In this document: in pieces, positions 17,438 through 24,896 of the stretch
Layout: each line of letters begins with the position of its first letter
Numbering within the stretch: the stretch's first letter is position 1
NCBI RefSeq assembly: GCF_001591565.1
Contig: NZ_BCVD01000027.1
Coordinates: 1 to 35,393, forward strand
Length of the DNA: 35,393 nt
Direction: 5' to 3'
Source: Priestia flexa NBRC 15715
GTDB lineage: Bacteria > Bacillota > Bacilli > Bacillales > Bacillaceae_H
Position numbers and translations under genes: made by a program
Notes under the pieces: generated by a model
Databases searched by the model: none
What the model was told of the DNA's origin: nothing
The model's input: the letters and a program-made list of their open reading frames with translations, nothing else

Positions 17438-18343
17438 TCACTTGCTGTGCTCGATTGCTTTTCTAACGTACCCATCATTTTTTTCTAGGAGAGTTCGTGC
17501 TTCTTCAACTGTTGTTTGCGTTTTAATCATAACAATAGCTGTCTTCACTTCATTATTAGCCTCTTCTAGCGCTTTTTTCGCTTCTTCATATGGTGCTGCT
17601 GTTACTTTTTCGATAATTCCAACTGCTCGTTCTTTTAACTTGTAATTACTTACATTTACGTCAACCATTAAATTTCCATATGCTTTTCCGAGTTTAATCA
17701 TAGAAGCCGTTGAAATCATATTTAAAATCATTTTATGAGCTGTTGCAGACTTTAAACGTGTTGATCCTGTTAAAATTTCAGGGCCTACAATTACTTCTAT
17801 TGCTCGATCCGCCACTTGCGAAATAGCTGCATTTTCATTACACGATAAGGCAATGGCTTTCGCTCCAATGCTTTTCGCATACCGCAAAGCTCCAATTACA
17901 TACGGGGTTCTTCCACTAGCAGCGATTCCAATAACCGTATCAGCGCTTGTTAATTCAATTCTTTGTAGATCCTGCACACCGCCTTCTTCACTATCTTCTG
18001 CTCCTTCAGCTGCTTTTGTAAATGCACTTGCTCCTCCAGCCATAATTCCTTGTACAGCGGATGGATGCGTACTAAAAGTAGGAGGACACTCGACAGCATC
18101 TAGAACACCTAATCGACCACTTGTACCAGCGCCGATATAAATGAGTCTACCACCGGCTTTTAAAGACTGGACGACATATTCAACGGTTGCTTCGATATCT
18201 GGTAAAACTGCATTAACAGCTACAGCTACTTTTTGATCTTCTTCGTTCATAATACGTAAAATATCAGCTGTATTTTCAGCATCGATATTCATTGTGCGTT
18301 CGTTGCGAGATTCTGTTGTTAGTATTGTTAGGTTTCTGTCCAT
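17438..18343 (-). CDS. murQ: N-acetylmuramic acid 6-phosphate etherase MurQ
   Basis: 301 aa. It cleaves the lactyl ether of MurNAc-6P to give GlcNAc-6P and D-lactate in the cytosol. The sequence shows the MurQ pattern: TESRNERT near the N-terminus, [40 protein letters not shown] and [12 protein letters not shown] in the SIS domain, and a C-terminal helical UBA-like tail. It is the first gene of the six-gene operon, with ATG at 18343 preceded by ACAGGAGGAAAAG and a strong sigma-A promoter. Very sure. Confidence 0.96.
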   Translation of the reverse strand: MDRNLTILTTESRNERTMNIDAENTADILRIMNEEDQKVAVAVNAVLPDIEATVEYVVQSLKAGGRLIYIGAGTSGRLGVLDAVECPPTFSTHPSAVQGIMAGGASAFTKAAEGAEDSEEGGVQDLQRIELTSADTVIGIAASGRTPYVIGALRYAKSIGAKAIALSCNENAAISQVADRAIEVIVGPEILTGSTRLKSATAHKMILNMISTASMIKLGKAYGNLMVDVNVSNYKLKERAVGIIEKVTAAPYEEAKKALEEANNEVKTAIVMIKTQTTVEEARTLLEKNDGYVRKAIEHSK

Positions 18344-18379
18344 GACTTTTCCTCCTGTAAAACAGTTAAATTTACATTC

Positions 18380-18408
18380 ATTATAATTTCATTAAAATAA
18401 AATTTCAA
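18380..18408 (-). promoter_or_regulatory. Sigma-A promoter of the murQRP-mupG-namZ-nagZ operon
   Basis: Minus strand: -35 TTGAAA (18408-18403), 17-nt spacer, -10 TATAAT (18385-18380). This is near consensus. The -35 lies inside one copy of an 18-bp direct repeat. Confidence 0.85.
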
Positions 18409-18441
18409 TAACTAATTAAACTTATTAAAATAAAATTTCAA
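18391..18441. repeat. Pair of 18-bp direct repeats at the mur promoter
   Basis: ATTAAAATAAAATTTCAA occurs at 18391-18408 and again, identical, at 18424-18441, a spacing of 33 bp (about three helix turns). One copy covers the -35 and spacer. They are candidate MurR-binding sites; this is inference from position. Confidence 0.55.
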
Positions 18442-18891
18442 ATAGAACTTTTTCTTTTCTACGTAAAAAAAACATGCGCTGATTAACAATCTGCACATGC
18501 TTCTAAGCACCGATTTATTTTCCCCCTGTATATGAACTGTAATCGTAAAATCTACACGCTTTGGAAAGTAGTTTTTGAGCTTAATTGTTTCATATAAAAC
18601 CCCGTCATAAATAAAGCGTTCACGTAAAATTTCAATTGATTCACGCCATAAGATAAGGTTTTCTTCATTTTCTATATGGGGATTGGTTAATCGAATAGTT
18701 GCCATATAATTTTCATCAGCATCTGAAGCTAATAGAATTGGATCCTCACCATTTATCTTTATGTTAAGTCCACTCAAAAAGCGAGTGTCCTTCGTATACA
18801 AACCTAAACCGTACTGATGGTTTTTGGTTATATTTCCCATTTGATCTGTTAACAGAAATAAATCATTTTCTTTAATTACACGATAATCCAT
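18412..18891 (-). pseudogene. Remnant of a glycogen-debranching-type (amylo-alpha-1,6-glucosidase) gene, N-terminal part only
   Basis: The first 125 or so residues match the start of the GDE N-terminal domain found in amylo-alpha-1,6-glucosidase/debranching-like proteins (VIKENDLFLLTDQMGNI, GLGLYTKDTRFLSG, LYETIKLKNYFPK). Full proteins are about 700 aa. After that the frame runs into a rho-independent terminator (18465-18499) and then A/T-rich sequence up to the mur promoter, so most of the gene has been deleted and the residual 159-aa frame ends in non-homologous residues. The start is intact: ATG at 18891 with GGAGGAG, and two LacI-type operators upstream. Unlikely to be functional. Confidence 0.75.
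18465..18499 (-). terminator. Terminator inside the debranching-gene remnant
   Basis: Minus strand: CATGTGC-A-GATT / AATC-A-GCGCATG around a GTT loop, then eight T. It is probably the original terminator of the deleted gene, now only about 390 nt from its start, and it insulates the mur promoter from upstream transcription. Confidence 0.85.
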
Positions 18892-18909
18892 TACTACTCC
18901 TCCTATTTA

Positions 18910-18923
18910 CCAAAACGTTTTGG
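18910..18923. promoter_or_regulatory. LacI-type operator O1
   Basis: Perfect 14-bp palindrome CCAAAACGTTTTGG, directly upstream of the remnant gene's ribosome site. The central ACGT step and size are typical of LacI-family operators. Confidence 0.75.
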
Positions 18924-18932
18924 ATTTACTTC

Positions 18933-18968
18933 ACAAGGAAAATCCGAAACGTTTCGGATTTTCCTTGT
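18933..18968. promoter_or_regulatory. 36-bp perfect palindrome containing LacI-type operator O2
   Basis: The core CCGAAACGTTTCGG (18944-18957) lies at the centre of a 36-bp perfect palindrome that extends outward with GGAAAAT / ATTTTCC. It follows the LacI gene by 12 nt. It may combine an operator with a transcript-end hairpin, but there is no T tract beyond the arm. Confidence 0.75.
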
Positions 18969-18980
18969 ATTAAAAACCAC

Positions 18981-19997
18981 TTATTCGTGGCTTTTAGCTG
19001 TCGTTTCTCTAATAATAAGTTCTGTTTCTAAATATCGCTCCATATTTGTAGAACGATTCTCTAATATCTCAATCAATAAATCTGCGGCTTCATATCCTAT
19101 CTGATACACTTCTTGCCCTACTGTTGTAAGTTGAGGTGATGAGTAAGCAGCAAGCACAATATTATCGTAGCCCACGATAGAAATCTGATCAGGTACACTT
19201 CGCCCTAAACGCTTACAAGCCTTTAATGCACCTAATGCCATCAAATCACTTGCACAAAAAAGAGATGTGATTTCTTCGTTATTTTTTAATAGCTCATACG
19301 CTTGTTGTTCTGCAACGGCTTCTTCAAACTCCCCGTTTACAACCCAATTTTCACGTATATCAATACCATGCTCTTCCAACGTGTCTAGATACCCTCTAAG
19401 CCTTTCTTGACTCACAAACGCATCCTCACTTCCGTTTACCATTCCGATGTGCACATGTCCTAATTGCACTAAATGTTCAACTGCTTTCTTAGCCCCTAGC
19501 TTGTTATCTGTTGTCACATAACCAACTAAATTGGAATGAATCGGGATATCGACAAGGACACAGGGAATGTTGCTTTCAAGCACTTCCGTTAGATACGGAT
19601 CATCCTTTTTAATTCCTTGAATGATTGCCCCATCCACTCTTCTTTCTTTGCAAAGCTGCGTATACGTTTTTTCGCGTTGTTTTGTTGTATTGGTATTAAA
19701 TAAAATTAAATCATAGCCTAAAAGAGAGGCTCTTTCATTTACTCCACATAAAACTTCAAACGTAAAATTATCTTTGACACTTTCTCGACTAATTCCTGAA
19801 ACAAGTAGACCGATTGTCTTCGACTTTTGCATGACCAAACCACGAGCTAAAGTGTTTGGGCTATAATTCAGCTTCTTAGCTACATTTATAATCTTTTGCC
19901 TAGTCTTTTCATTCACATCGGAATACCCATTTAATGCACGAGATACCGTCGTAATAGAGACGCCTGCAACTTTCGCAATATCTTTTATAGTTGTCAA
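18981..19997 (-). CDS. LacI-family transcriptional regulator
   Basis: 338 aa. The N-terminal HTH (TIKDIAKVAGVSITTVSRAL) and hinge helix (YSPNTLARGLV) are followed by a periplasmic-binding-protein-like sugar domain. The start is TTG at 19997 with GGAGGAAG upstream. An operator (20009-20022) abuts this ribosome site, which suggests autorepression. Two more operators of the same type lie between its stop and the debranching-like remnant, so it probably once controlled that gene and perhaps maltodextrin or glucan genes elsewhere. It is intact and not CcpA by context. The effector is unknown. Confidence 0.92.
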   Translation of the reverse strand: MTTIKDIAKVAGVSITTVSRALNGYSDVNEKTRQKIINVAKKLNYSPNTLARGLVMQKSKTIGLLVSGISRESVKDNFTFEVLCGVNERASLLGYDLILFNTNTTKQREKTYTQLCKERRVDGAIIQGIKKDDPYLTEVLESNIPCVLVDIPIHSNLVGYVTTDNKLGAKKAVEHLVQLGHVHIGMVNGSEDAFVSQERLRGYLDTLEEHGIDIRENWVVNGEFEEAVAEQQAYELLKNNEEITSLFCASDLMALGALKACKRLGRSVPDQISIVGYDNIVLAAYSSPQLTTVGQEVYQIGYEAADLLIEILENRSTNMERYLETELIIRETTAKSHE

Positions 19998-20008
19998 TTA
20001 CACTTCCT

Positions 20009-20022
20009 CCAAAACGTTTCGG
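20009..20022. promoter_or_regulatory. LacI-type operator O3 before the LacI gene
   Basis: CCAAAACGTTTCGG, one mismatch from a perfect palindrome and a hybrid of O1 and O2 half-sites. On the minus strand its last bases run into the GGAGGAAG ribosome site of the regulator gene. Confidence 0.75.
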
Positions 20023-20069
20023 ATAACTTATGAGAACATTGTAACGCTTTCAAAATGATTTTTCAAGAC

Positions 20070-20107
20070 AAAAAAAACACCTAAATCAAATTAATCTATT
20101 TTAGGTG
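20070..20107 (-). terminator. Terminator of the histidine kinase gene
   Basis: Minus strand: CACCTAAA / TTTAGGTG stem with a 14-nt loop, followed by eight T. The left arm and part of the loop lie within the last codons of the kinase gene. Confidence 0.85.
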
Positions 20108-21377
20108 CTTTTTTTGTACAAAGTGGTAGCTCAATTGAAAAGCATGTTCCTTTTCCTTTTTCACTCTTCACGTGAACCTTCCCCTGCATATAGTGAATAA
20201 TGCGGAAAGAAACCATTGTTCCTAGGCCCGTTCCTTTTTCCTTGGTTGTAAAATAAGGTTCGCCTAACCGGCTAATCTGCTCACTCGTCATTCCACACCC
20301 CGTATCATGAATCTCTACCGTAACTGTTTCTCCGCTTTTTTTCAGCTTTACTTCGAGCTTCCCTCCATTAGGCATTGCTTCAATACTATTTTTGACTAAG
20401 TTAATAAAACACTGCTGAAGCTTCTTTCGTTCTCCACACACCTTAGCTTGCCCATGCAAAAGAGAGGGAGGCGGTAAAACGACACCGTTCATATTTGCAA
20501 GTGGTTTCATAATTTGTAAAACATGTTGAATTTCTACTCCTACATCTACTTGTTCCGGTCGCTCAGGGGCTGAATTTGCAAAGAGTAAGTAATCATCAAT
20601 AATATCCTTCGCACGATTAAGTTCATCAATTGCAATTGATAAATACCGCTTTTTTATGGGATTTTGTTCATCTTCCCCTAGCATTTGCATAAAACCTCGA
20701 CTAGCAGTTAATGGATTGCGCACTTCATGTGAAATACTTGCAGCTAGGTGACTGACTACTTCTAGTTTTTCAGCTTTCACCAATCGTTTAAGAATTGATA
20801 GATTGGTTCGAATAGCTTCCCATAGAACCGTAATAACTAGCGTACCAATTACATCTAAGCAAACAAATTCAATCCACAAAAAAGTTGGCAGCGCAATATC
20901 AAAAACAAAAATCGAGACTCCCATAGCCAAAAGTGCACCTACGAGACTTATTAATGTACTTGCTATGATTCTTTGTTGCAAAGACATGGCTAAATATTTC
21001 TTCGCAATTATGAATAATGGGATACTTAAAATTGGTAAAGATATTAACGTAACGTAAAATCCTACTCCGCCTATTAAAAAACGTATGGTTAAAATCAATA
21101 CCAAAAGAAAGGTTCCAAATCCCGCTCCCCCATACAGTGTTCCTAAGATATATGGGATACGTCGAAGGTCAATATTATATCTATCAGGGACAATAACGGC
21201 ATCAACAGGAAAAAGCATGCATAACAAGATAGAAAGGATTGGAAATATTGCTATCGTCCAATTTTTCAACCAATCTATTTGTTTTGCATACTTTAATAAA
21301 TAGTACATTTGAACTAAAAATAATGGTAATAATATAAATAAAAAGTTAATTAACAAATCTTTTGTGAAAAAGCTCAT
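20091..21377 (-). CDS. KinB-like orphan sensor histidine kinase
   Basis: 428 aa, the same size and layout as B. subtilis KinB as I recall it. Residues 1-190 are about six membrane helices of the 5TM-5TMR_LYT type. The HisKA dimerisation domain has the phospho-acceptor H217 (SHEVRNPLTASRGF), and the HATPase_c domain has the N box (NLVKNSIEAMPNGG), DTGCGM and GTGLG. No response regulator is adjacent, which fits the phosphorelay kinases that feed Spo0F. Assignment to sporulation control is inference; the signal is unknown. ATG at 21377 has a GGTGA site. Confidence 0.88.
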   Translation of the reverse strand: MSFFTKDLLINFLFILLPLFLVQMYYLLKYAKQIDWLKNWTIAIFPILSILLCMLFPVDAVIVPDRYNIDLRRIPYILGTLYGGAGFGTFLLVLILTIRFLIGGVGFYVTLISLPILSIPLFIIAKKYLAMSLQQRIIASTLISLVGALLAMGVSIFVFDIALPTFLWIEFVCLDVIGTLVITVLWEAIRTNLSILKRLVKAEKLEVVSHLAASISHEVRNPLTASRGFMQMLGEDEQNPIKKRYLSIAIDELNRAKDIIDDYLLFANSAPERPEQVDVGVEIQHVLQIMKPLANMNGVVLPPPSLLHGQAKVCGERKKLQQCFINLVKNSIEAMPNGGKLEVKLKKSGETVTVEIHDTGCGMTSEQISRLGEPYFTTKEKGTGLGTMVSFRIIHYMQGKVHVKSEKGKGTCFSIELPLCTKKAPKID

Positions 21378-21495
21378 TCATTCACCGGTCTTTCAACATA
21401 TTCTTCAACTAGCTCTGCTTATCTACTTGTTAGAATACTGCATTCTCACCTTTTTTTAAATAGCTTTTTCACAATTTGTTACAAATTTGGTTGAA

Positions 21496-22461
21496 TTATT
21501 GCGATATTTGATTCACTCTATGGCGAGCGGTTTCATATTCTTCTATCATTTGATTAAAAAGTTCTTGTACAGTTGGAATAGTTGAAATTAAGCCAATAAC
21601 TTGTCCGGCCCAGCCGAATCCTTCTTTTTCATTGTTTTCGTATATATAACGGCAGTTAGCTTTTCCACTAATTACGTCTTGTAATTCTTCGTACCGATCT
21701 CCCATATGCTCACGTTCTACAATAGAAAGCGTATAATCTGACTTTAATACGCGCCCGGGTGCACCCAAAGAACGCTTGATAACAATCGTGTCTCTTTCGG
21801 TCCCTTCAACAATTGCTTGTTTGTAACGTTCGCCTGCGTGTACACATTCCTTTGTAGCAATAAATCTTGTTCCCATTTCAATTCCCTCTGCTCCGAGAGC
21901 AAATGCTGCTAAAAGACCTTGGCCGTTTCCTATTCCCCCACTGGCTAATACAGGAATGGACACTGCTTGAGCTACTCTAGGAATCAGTACCATCGTTCCT
22001 AAATCATCTCTTCCAATATGCCCACCAGCTTCTTGACCAACAGCCATAACCGCATCTGCACCTAGCTCTTCTGCTTTTTGTGCTTGCCTTACGTTAGAGA
22101 CAAGCACCAACGTTTTAATACTAGTGCCCTTTAACTTTTCAATAATTGGCGCTGGATTCGCTCCTGTAATAGAAACAACCGGTACTTGTTCAGTAATTGC
22201 TACTTCTAAAAGTTCTTCATAAGAAGTGCCGGTTTGCCCTCCAACAGCAAAGTTAACACCAAAAGGAAAAGAAGTAAGCGCCTTAACCTTATGAATTTCA
22301 CGGGTAAGGTTTTCTTTTGTCTTTAAAGTCATAGCCGTAATTTGTCCAAGTCCACCTGCGTTTGATACAGCTGCGGCTAGCTCACTATAAGCTAGATAAG
22401 CAAGGCCGCCTTGAACGATTGGATAGCGAATTCCTAGTAACTCCGTAACACGTGTTTTCAT
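21496..22461 (-). CDS. Nitronate monooxygenase (2-nitropropane dioxygenase family)
   Basis: 321 aa FMN-dependent TIM barrel. Landmarks are YPIVQGGLAYLAYSELAAA, SNAGGLGQITAMT, PFGVNFAV, GQEAGGHIGRDD (phosphate- and nitronate-binding region), PVLASGGIGNGQGLLAA and GAEGIEMGTRFIAT. Members oxidise alkyl nitronates such as propionate 3-nitronate; FabK-type enoyl reductases share the fold, so that is the alternative. ATG at 22461 has AAAGGGGAG upstream. It is monocistronic and divergent from the broken TSUP gene. Confidence 0.88.
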   Translation of the reverse strand: MKTRVTELLGIRYPIVQGGLAYLAYSELAAAVSNAGGLGQITAMTLKTKENLTREIHKVKALTSFPFGVNFAVGGQTGTSYEELLEVAITEQVPVVSITGANPAPIIEKLKGTSIKTLVLVSNVRQAQKAEELGADAVMAVGQEAGGHIGRDDLGTMVLIPRVAQAVSIPVLASGGIGNGQGLLAAFALGAEGIEMGTRFIATKECVHAGERYKQAIVEGTERDTIVIKRSLGAPGRVLKSDYTLSIVEREHMGDRYEELQDVISGKANCRYIYENNEKEGFGWAGQVIGLISTIPTVQELFNQMIEEYETARHRVNQISQ

Positions 22462-22620
22462 TAATTGTTCTCCCCTTTCACACCAAACCTATCTTTCATT
22501 ATGCCAAAAAGTTCCTAGTACCTCTACTATATTCTCCCTCCTTTCTTCTATGTCTTTCGTGAAGCTAAATATATGTTAGAATAAAAGTGGAAATCAGCAT
22601 GAAAAGAAGGCATACTTCAA

Positions 22621-23081
22621 ATGCATATTTCAATTATTTTAACAATGCTAGCTGTTGGGCTTATTCTAGGCTTTGTAGGAGCAGGAGGTTCTGGATTTAT
22701 TATCTCTCTTTTAACATTATTTTTTAATGTTCCCGTTCATATCGCTTTAGCCACTGCTCTAGCAGCAATGATTTTCTCTTCTCTTTCAATTGCTATCAGC
22801 CACTATCGTGAAGGAAACGTTTCACTTAAATCAGGCATTATTGTTGGGATTGTAGGGGCTTTAGGAGCATGGCTCGGCTCGCACTTTTCAAGCTTTATAC
22901 CAGAGGAACAGGTTATTATCAACAGGGCTTCTTAGATATTCAATTATTATTTGAGGTAGTTGTAGGAACAATGGTAGGTTCATATATCGGTGCCAAGTTT
23001 ACAAAACGCGTACCAACACCCGTGTTAAAAACATCTCTTGTTGCTTTACCTATTTTTTCAGGCTTTTTGCTTATTATATAA
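22621..23081 (+). pseudogene. TSUP (TauE/SafE) family permease gene with internal deletion
   Basis: The 5' part (22621 to about 22910) encodes the N-terminal half of a TSUP/DUF81 permease (GFVGAGGSGFIISLL, VPVHIALATALAAM, HYREGNVSLKSGI, GALGAWLGSHFSSFIPEEQ) and stops at 22935. The C-terminal end continues in another frame (FEVVVGTMVGSYIGAKFTKRV, then LKTSLVALPIFSG) to a stop at 23081. Normal members are about 250-270 aa; about 100 residues in the middle are missing, so this is a deletion plus frame change rather than a simple frameshift. The start at 22621 has a weak ribosome site, and an extended -10 (TGTTAGAAT) lies upstream. Probably not functional. Confidence 0.8.
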
Positions 23082-23107
23082 AAAAGCGCATTCCCATGCG
23101 CTTTTTT
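23080..23107. terminator. Bidirectional terminator between the TSUP remnant and the dioxygenase gene
   Basis: AAAAAAGCGCAT / ATGCGCTTTTTT perfect stem with a TCCC loop; T runs are present on both strands. Confidence 0.93.
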
Positions 23108-23110
23108 AGT

Positions 23111-23962
23111 TTATTGAACAACTAGCTTTATTTGATTTTGTGAAGGATCTTTTGTAAAGATAGCTTGATCTTCTTTACTAATTACTGCGCCTATGTCTTT
23201 CAAACGATCCACCACTACCTCTCGCTTTTCTTCATCTGGAAACTCAATTGTAAAATACTTCATTCCAGGACTTTTTTCAGACGGTGCATTCGCGCCTCTT
23301 CCGTTCCAAATATTCACTCCAATATGGTGATGATATCGTCCTGTAGACATAAACAATGCTTGGTTAGGGAAACTGCTAACGACATCAAACCCTAACTTCT
23401 CATAAAACGCTCTCGTTTCTTCTAAGTCAGCGACGTGCAAATGAATATGCCCCATTACTGTATGAGCCGGTAACCCTTCCCACTTTTCATTTGTTGCTTC
23501 TGCTAAAACAGCTTGAGCATCAAGGGGAAGCGTAGCCATTTTAACTTCATCATCATTCCACTCCCAATTAGCATCAGATCGATCTCGATATATTTCAATT
23601 CCGTTCCCATCAGGATCAGCTAAGTATATCGCTTCACTAACTAAGTGATCCGAAGCCCCCTGCACTGGATACCCTGTTTTAACTAAATGACGAATAATCT
23701 CACCTAAGGCTGCACGTGATGGTAATAATAAGGCAAAATGATAAAGACCGGTTTTACGTTCCTGCTTTGGTTCTGGACTAGAAAGCTGCTCTAATGTAAC
23801 GAGAGGTGTTTTTCCGTCTGCTGTTAATACGGCTTTCATACTGGATTTTGTTAGAACTTGAAAACCTAGCACTTCTTCATAGAAACGCAGCGATTTTAAA
23901 ATATTATTTACACGAAGCGCAACCTGACTAACGAATGTATGAGGCTTTTGATGAAATGACAT
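23111..23962 (-). CDS. CatE-like catechol 2,3-dioxygenase / VOC family protein
   Basis: 283 aa with two VOC (glyoxalase-fold) modules, about residues 10-125 and 160-283. The metal ligands of extradiol dioxygenases are in place: His in GHIHLHVADL, His in RYHHHIGVN and Glu in MKYFTIEFPDEE. Size and layout match B. subtilis CatE (YfiE), which opens catechol rings. The start is ATG at 23962, with AAGGAGAG about 7 nt upstream; the frame extends to 24070 without another ribosome site. An inverted repeat of the kind bound by MarR/DUF24 regulators overlaps the promoter region. No catD partner is adjacent. Substrate is inferred from the family. Confidence 0.88.
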   Translation of the reverse strand: MSFHQKPHTFVSQVALRVNNILKSLRFYEEVLGFQVLTKSSMKAVLTADGKTPLVTLEQLSSPEPKQERKTGLYHFALLLPSRAALGEIIRHLVKTGYPVQGASDHLVSEAIYLADPDGNGIEIYRDRSDANWEWNDDEVKMATLPLDAQAVLAEATNEKWEGLPAHTVMGHIHLHVADLEETRAFYEKLGFDVVSSFPNQALFMSTGRYHHHIGVNIWNGRGANAPSEKSPGMKYFTIEFPDEEKREVVVDRLKDIGAVISKEDQAIFTKDPSQNQIKLVVQ

Positions 23963-24019
23963 TTCTTTCTCTCCTTCTTTTTCATATAAAATGGAATCCC
24001 AAATATTTATTTTATATAA

Positions 24020-24042
24020 TTCACTTACTTTATGTAAGTAAA
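24020..24042. promoter_or_regulatory. Inverted repeat at the CatE-like gene promoter
   Basis: TTCACTTAC (24020-24028) and GTAAGTAAA (24034-24042), 8 of 9 positions symmetric, 5-nt spacer. On the minus strand it fills the space between a TTACTT -35-like box and TATATA. It is a candidate operator for a quinone- or thiol-sensing DUF24 repressor, by analogy to the B. subtilis CatR/YodB control of catDE. Confidence 0.55.
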
Positions 24043-24092
24043 TTATATTTATATCAGACAAATTCGTCAAGTCGTTTTATTCCTTTACTTTA

Positions 24093-24112
24093 GTAATAAA
24101 CTACTTTATTAC
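24093..24112. promoter_or_regulatory. Inverted repeat upstream of the LysE-type gene
   Basis: Perfect 8-bp arms GTAATAAA / TTTATTAC with a CTAC centre, about 70 nt before the start codon at 24180. It is a possible operator; its regulator is unknown. Confidence 0.45.
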
Positions 24113-24179
24113 TTCATTAGCACAGACTCTTGAGAATCGTCATAAAGACATGATTTAATCAATGTCAGGAGGGGTGACT

Positions 24180-24800
24180 ATGACATTATCTTGGATTTTA
24201 TCTTACATAGTTGTTTCATTAACAATTGTATTAATTCCCGGTCAAGACATGCTATTTGTTTTGACTCAAAGCTTAACCTCAGGTGTTAAAGCAGGAATGA
24301 AAACAGTACTAGGTTCCATTACCGGTACTTTCATTCATACGCTCTTGGCAGCTGGAGGGCTATCTATTATTTTTCAGCAGTCCGTATTAGCATTTAATAT
24401 TTTAAAAATTGTTGGCGTGCTTTATCTTTTATTTTTAGCTATTCAGTCATTTCGTTCTAAAACTGAGCCTTTATCTTTAACTTCCACTCAGATGAATACA
24501 GCGCAATTTTTCAAAAAAGGTTTTTTTACCAATCTGTCTAATCCAAAGGTAGCTATATTCTTCATTACATTTCTACCTCAGTTTGTGAACCCATCATTAG
24601 GTCATGTAGGCCTACAGATGTTCTCTTTCGGCATGATTTTCATTTTAGAAACGTTAGTCGTCTTTTCTCTTGTAGTACTTTTCGCTTCTTACCTTGGAAA
24701 GCGTGCAAAAAACAACCGTCACGTGCAGTTATCACTAAAGTATATACAAGGTACAGTATTTGGCATTTTAGGTTTGAAATTATTATTTACAGATCACTAA
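24180..24800 (+). CDS. LysE/RhtB family amino-acid exporter
   Basis: 206 aa with about six membrane helices. The family signature is near the N-terminus (LIPGQDMLFVLTQSLTSG, where most members have PGPD), followed by SITGTFIHTLLAAGGLSII and NLSNPKVAIFFITFLPQF. Members export amino acids or derivatives such as homoserine lactone, threonine or lysine. The start is ATG at 24180, seven residues after an in-frame ATG at 24162: AGGAGGGGTG lies between them at the right distance. It is followed by a terminator, so monocistronic. Substrate unknown. Confidence 0.9.
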   Translation: MTLSWILSYIVVSLTIVLIPGQDMLFVLTQSLTSGVKAGMKTVLGSITGTFIHTLLAAGGLSIIFQQSVLAFNILKIVGVLYLLFLAIQSFRSKTEPLSLTSTQMNTAQFFKKGFFTNLSNPKVAIFFITFLPQFVNPSLGHVGLQMFSFGMIFILETLVVFSLVVLFASYLGKRAKNNRHVQLSLKYIQGTVFGILGLKLLFTDH

Positions 24801-24801
24801 T

Positions 24802-24830
24802 GGAAGCCTGTTTATACAGAGCTTCTTTTT
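24802..24830 (+). terminator. Terminator of the LysE-type gene
   Basis: GAAGC-CTGT-TTAT-ACAG-a-GCTTC with one bulged A, then six T. Confidence 0.85.
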
Positions 24831-24896
24831 TCATTCATATTAACTCTTTTTTTATACATACTAAGTGAAAAGCCTAAGAAAGTAAGGAGTTTTACA

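Noticed and set aside
18412-18891. Treating the 159-aa frame as a complete functional gene
   Set aside because: Similarity stops at about residue 125 and the rest is encoded by a terminator and A/T-rich promoter DNA.
20040-20052. A cre-like CcpA site (TGAAAGCGTTACA on the minus strand) upstream of the LacI gene
   Set aside because: One base short of the 14-bp cre consensus and off at the 3' half; direct CcpA control is not supported.
22869-23081. The 70-aa frame as an independent gene
   Set aside because: It has no ribosome site, and its C-terminal half matches the missing end of the TSUP permease.
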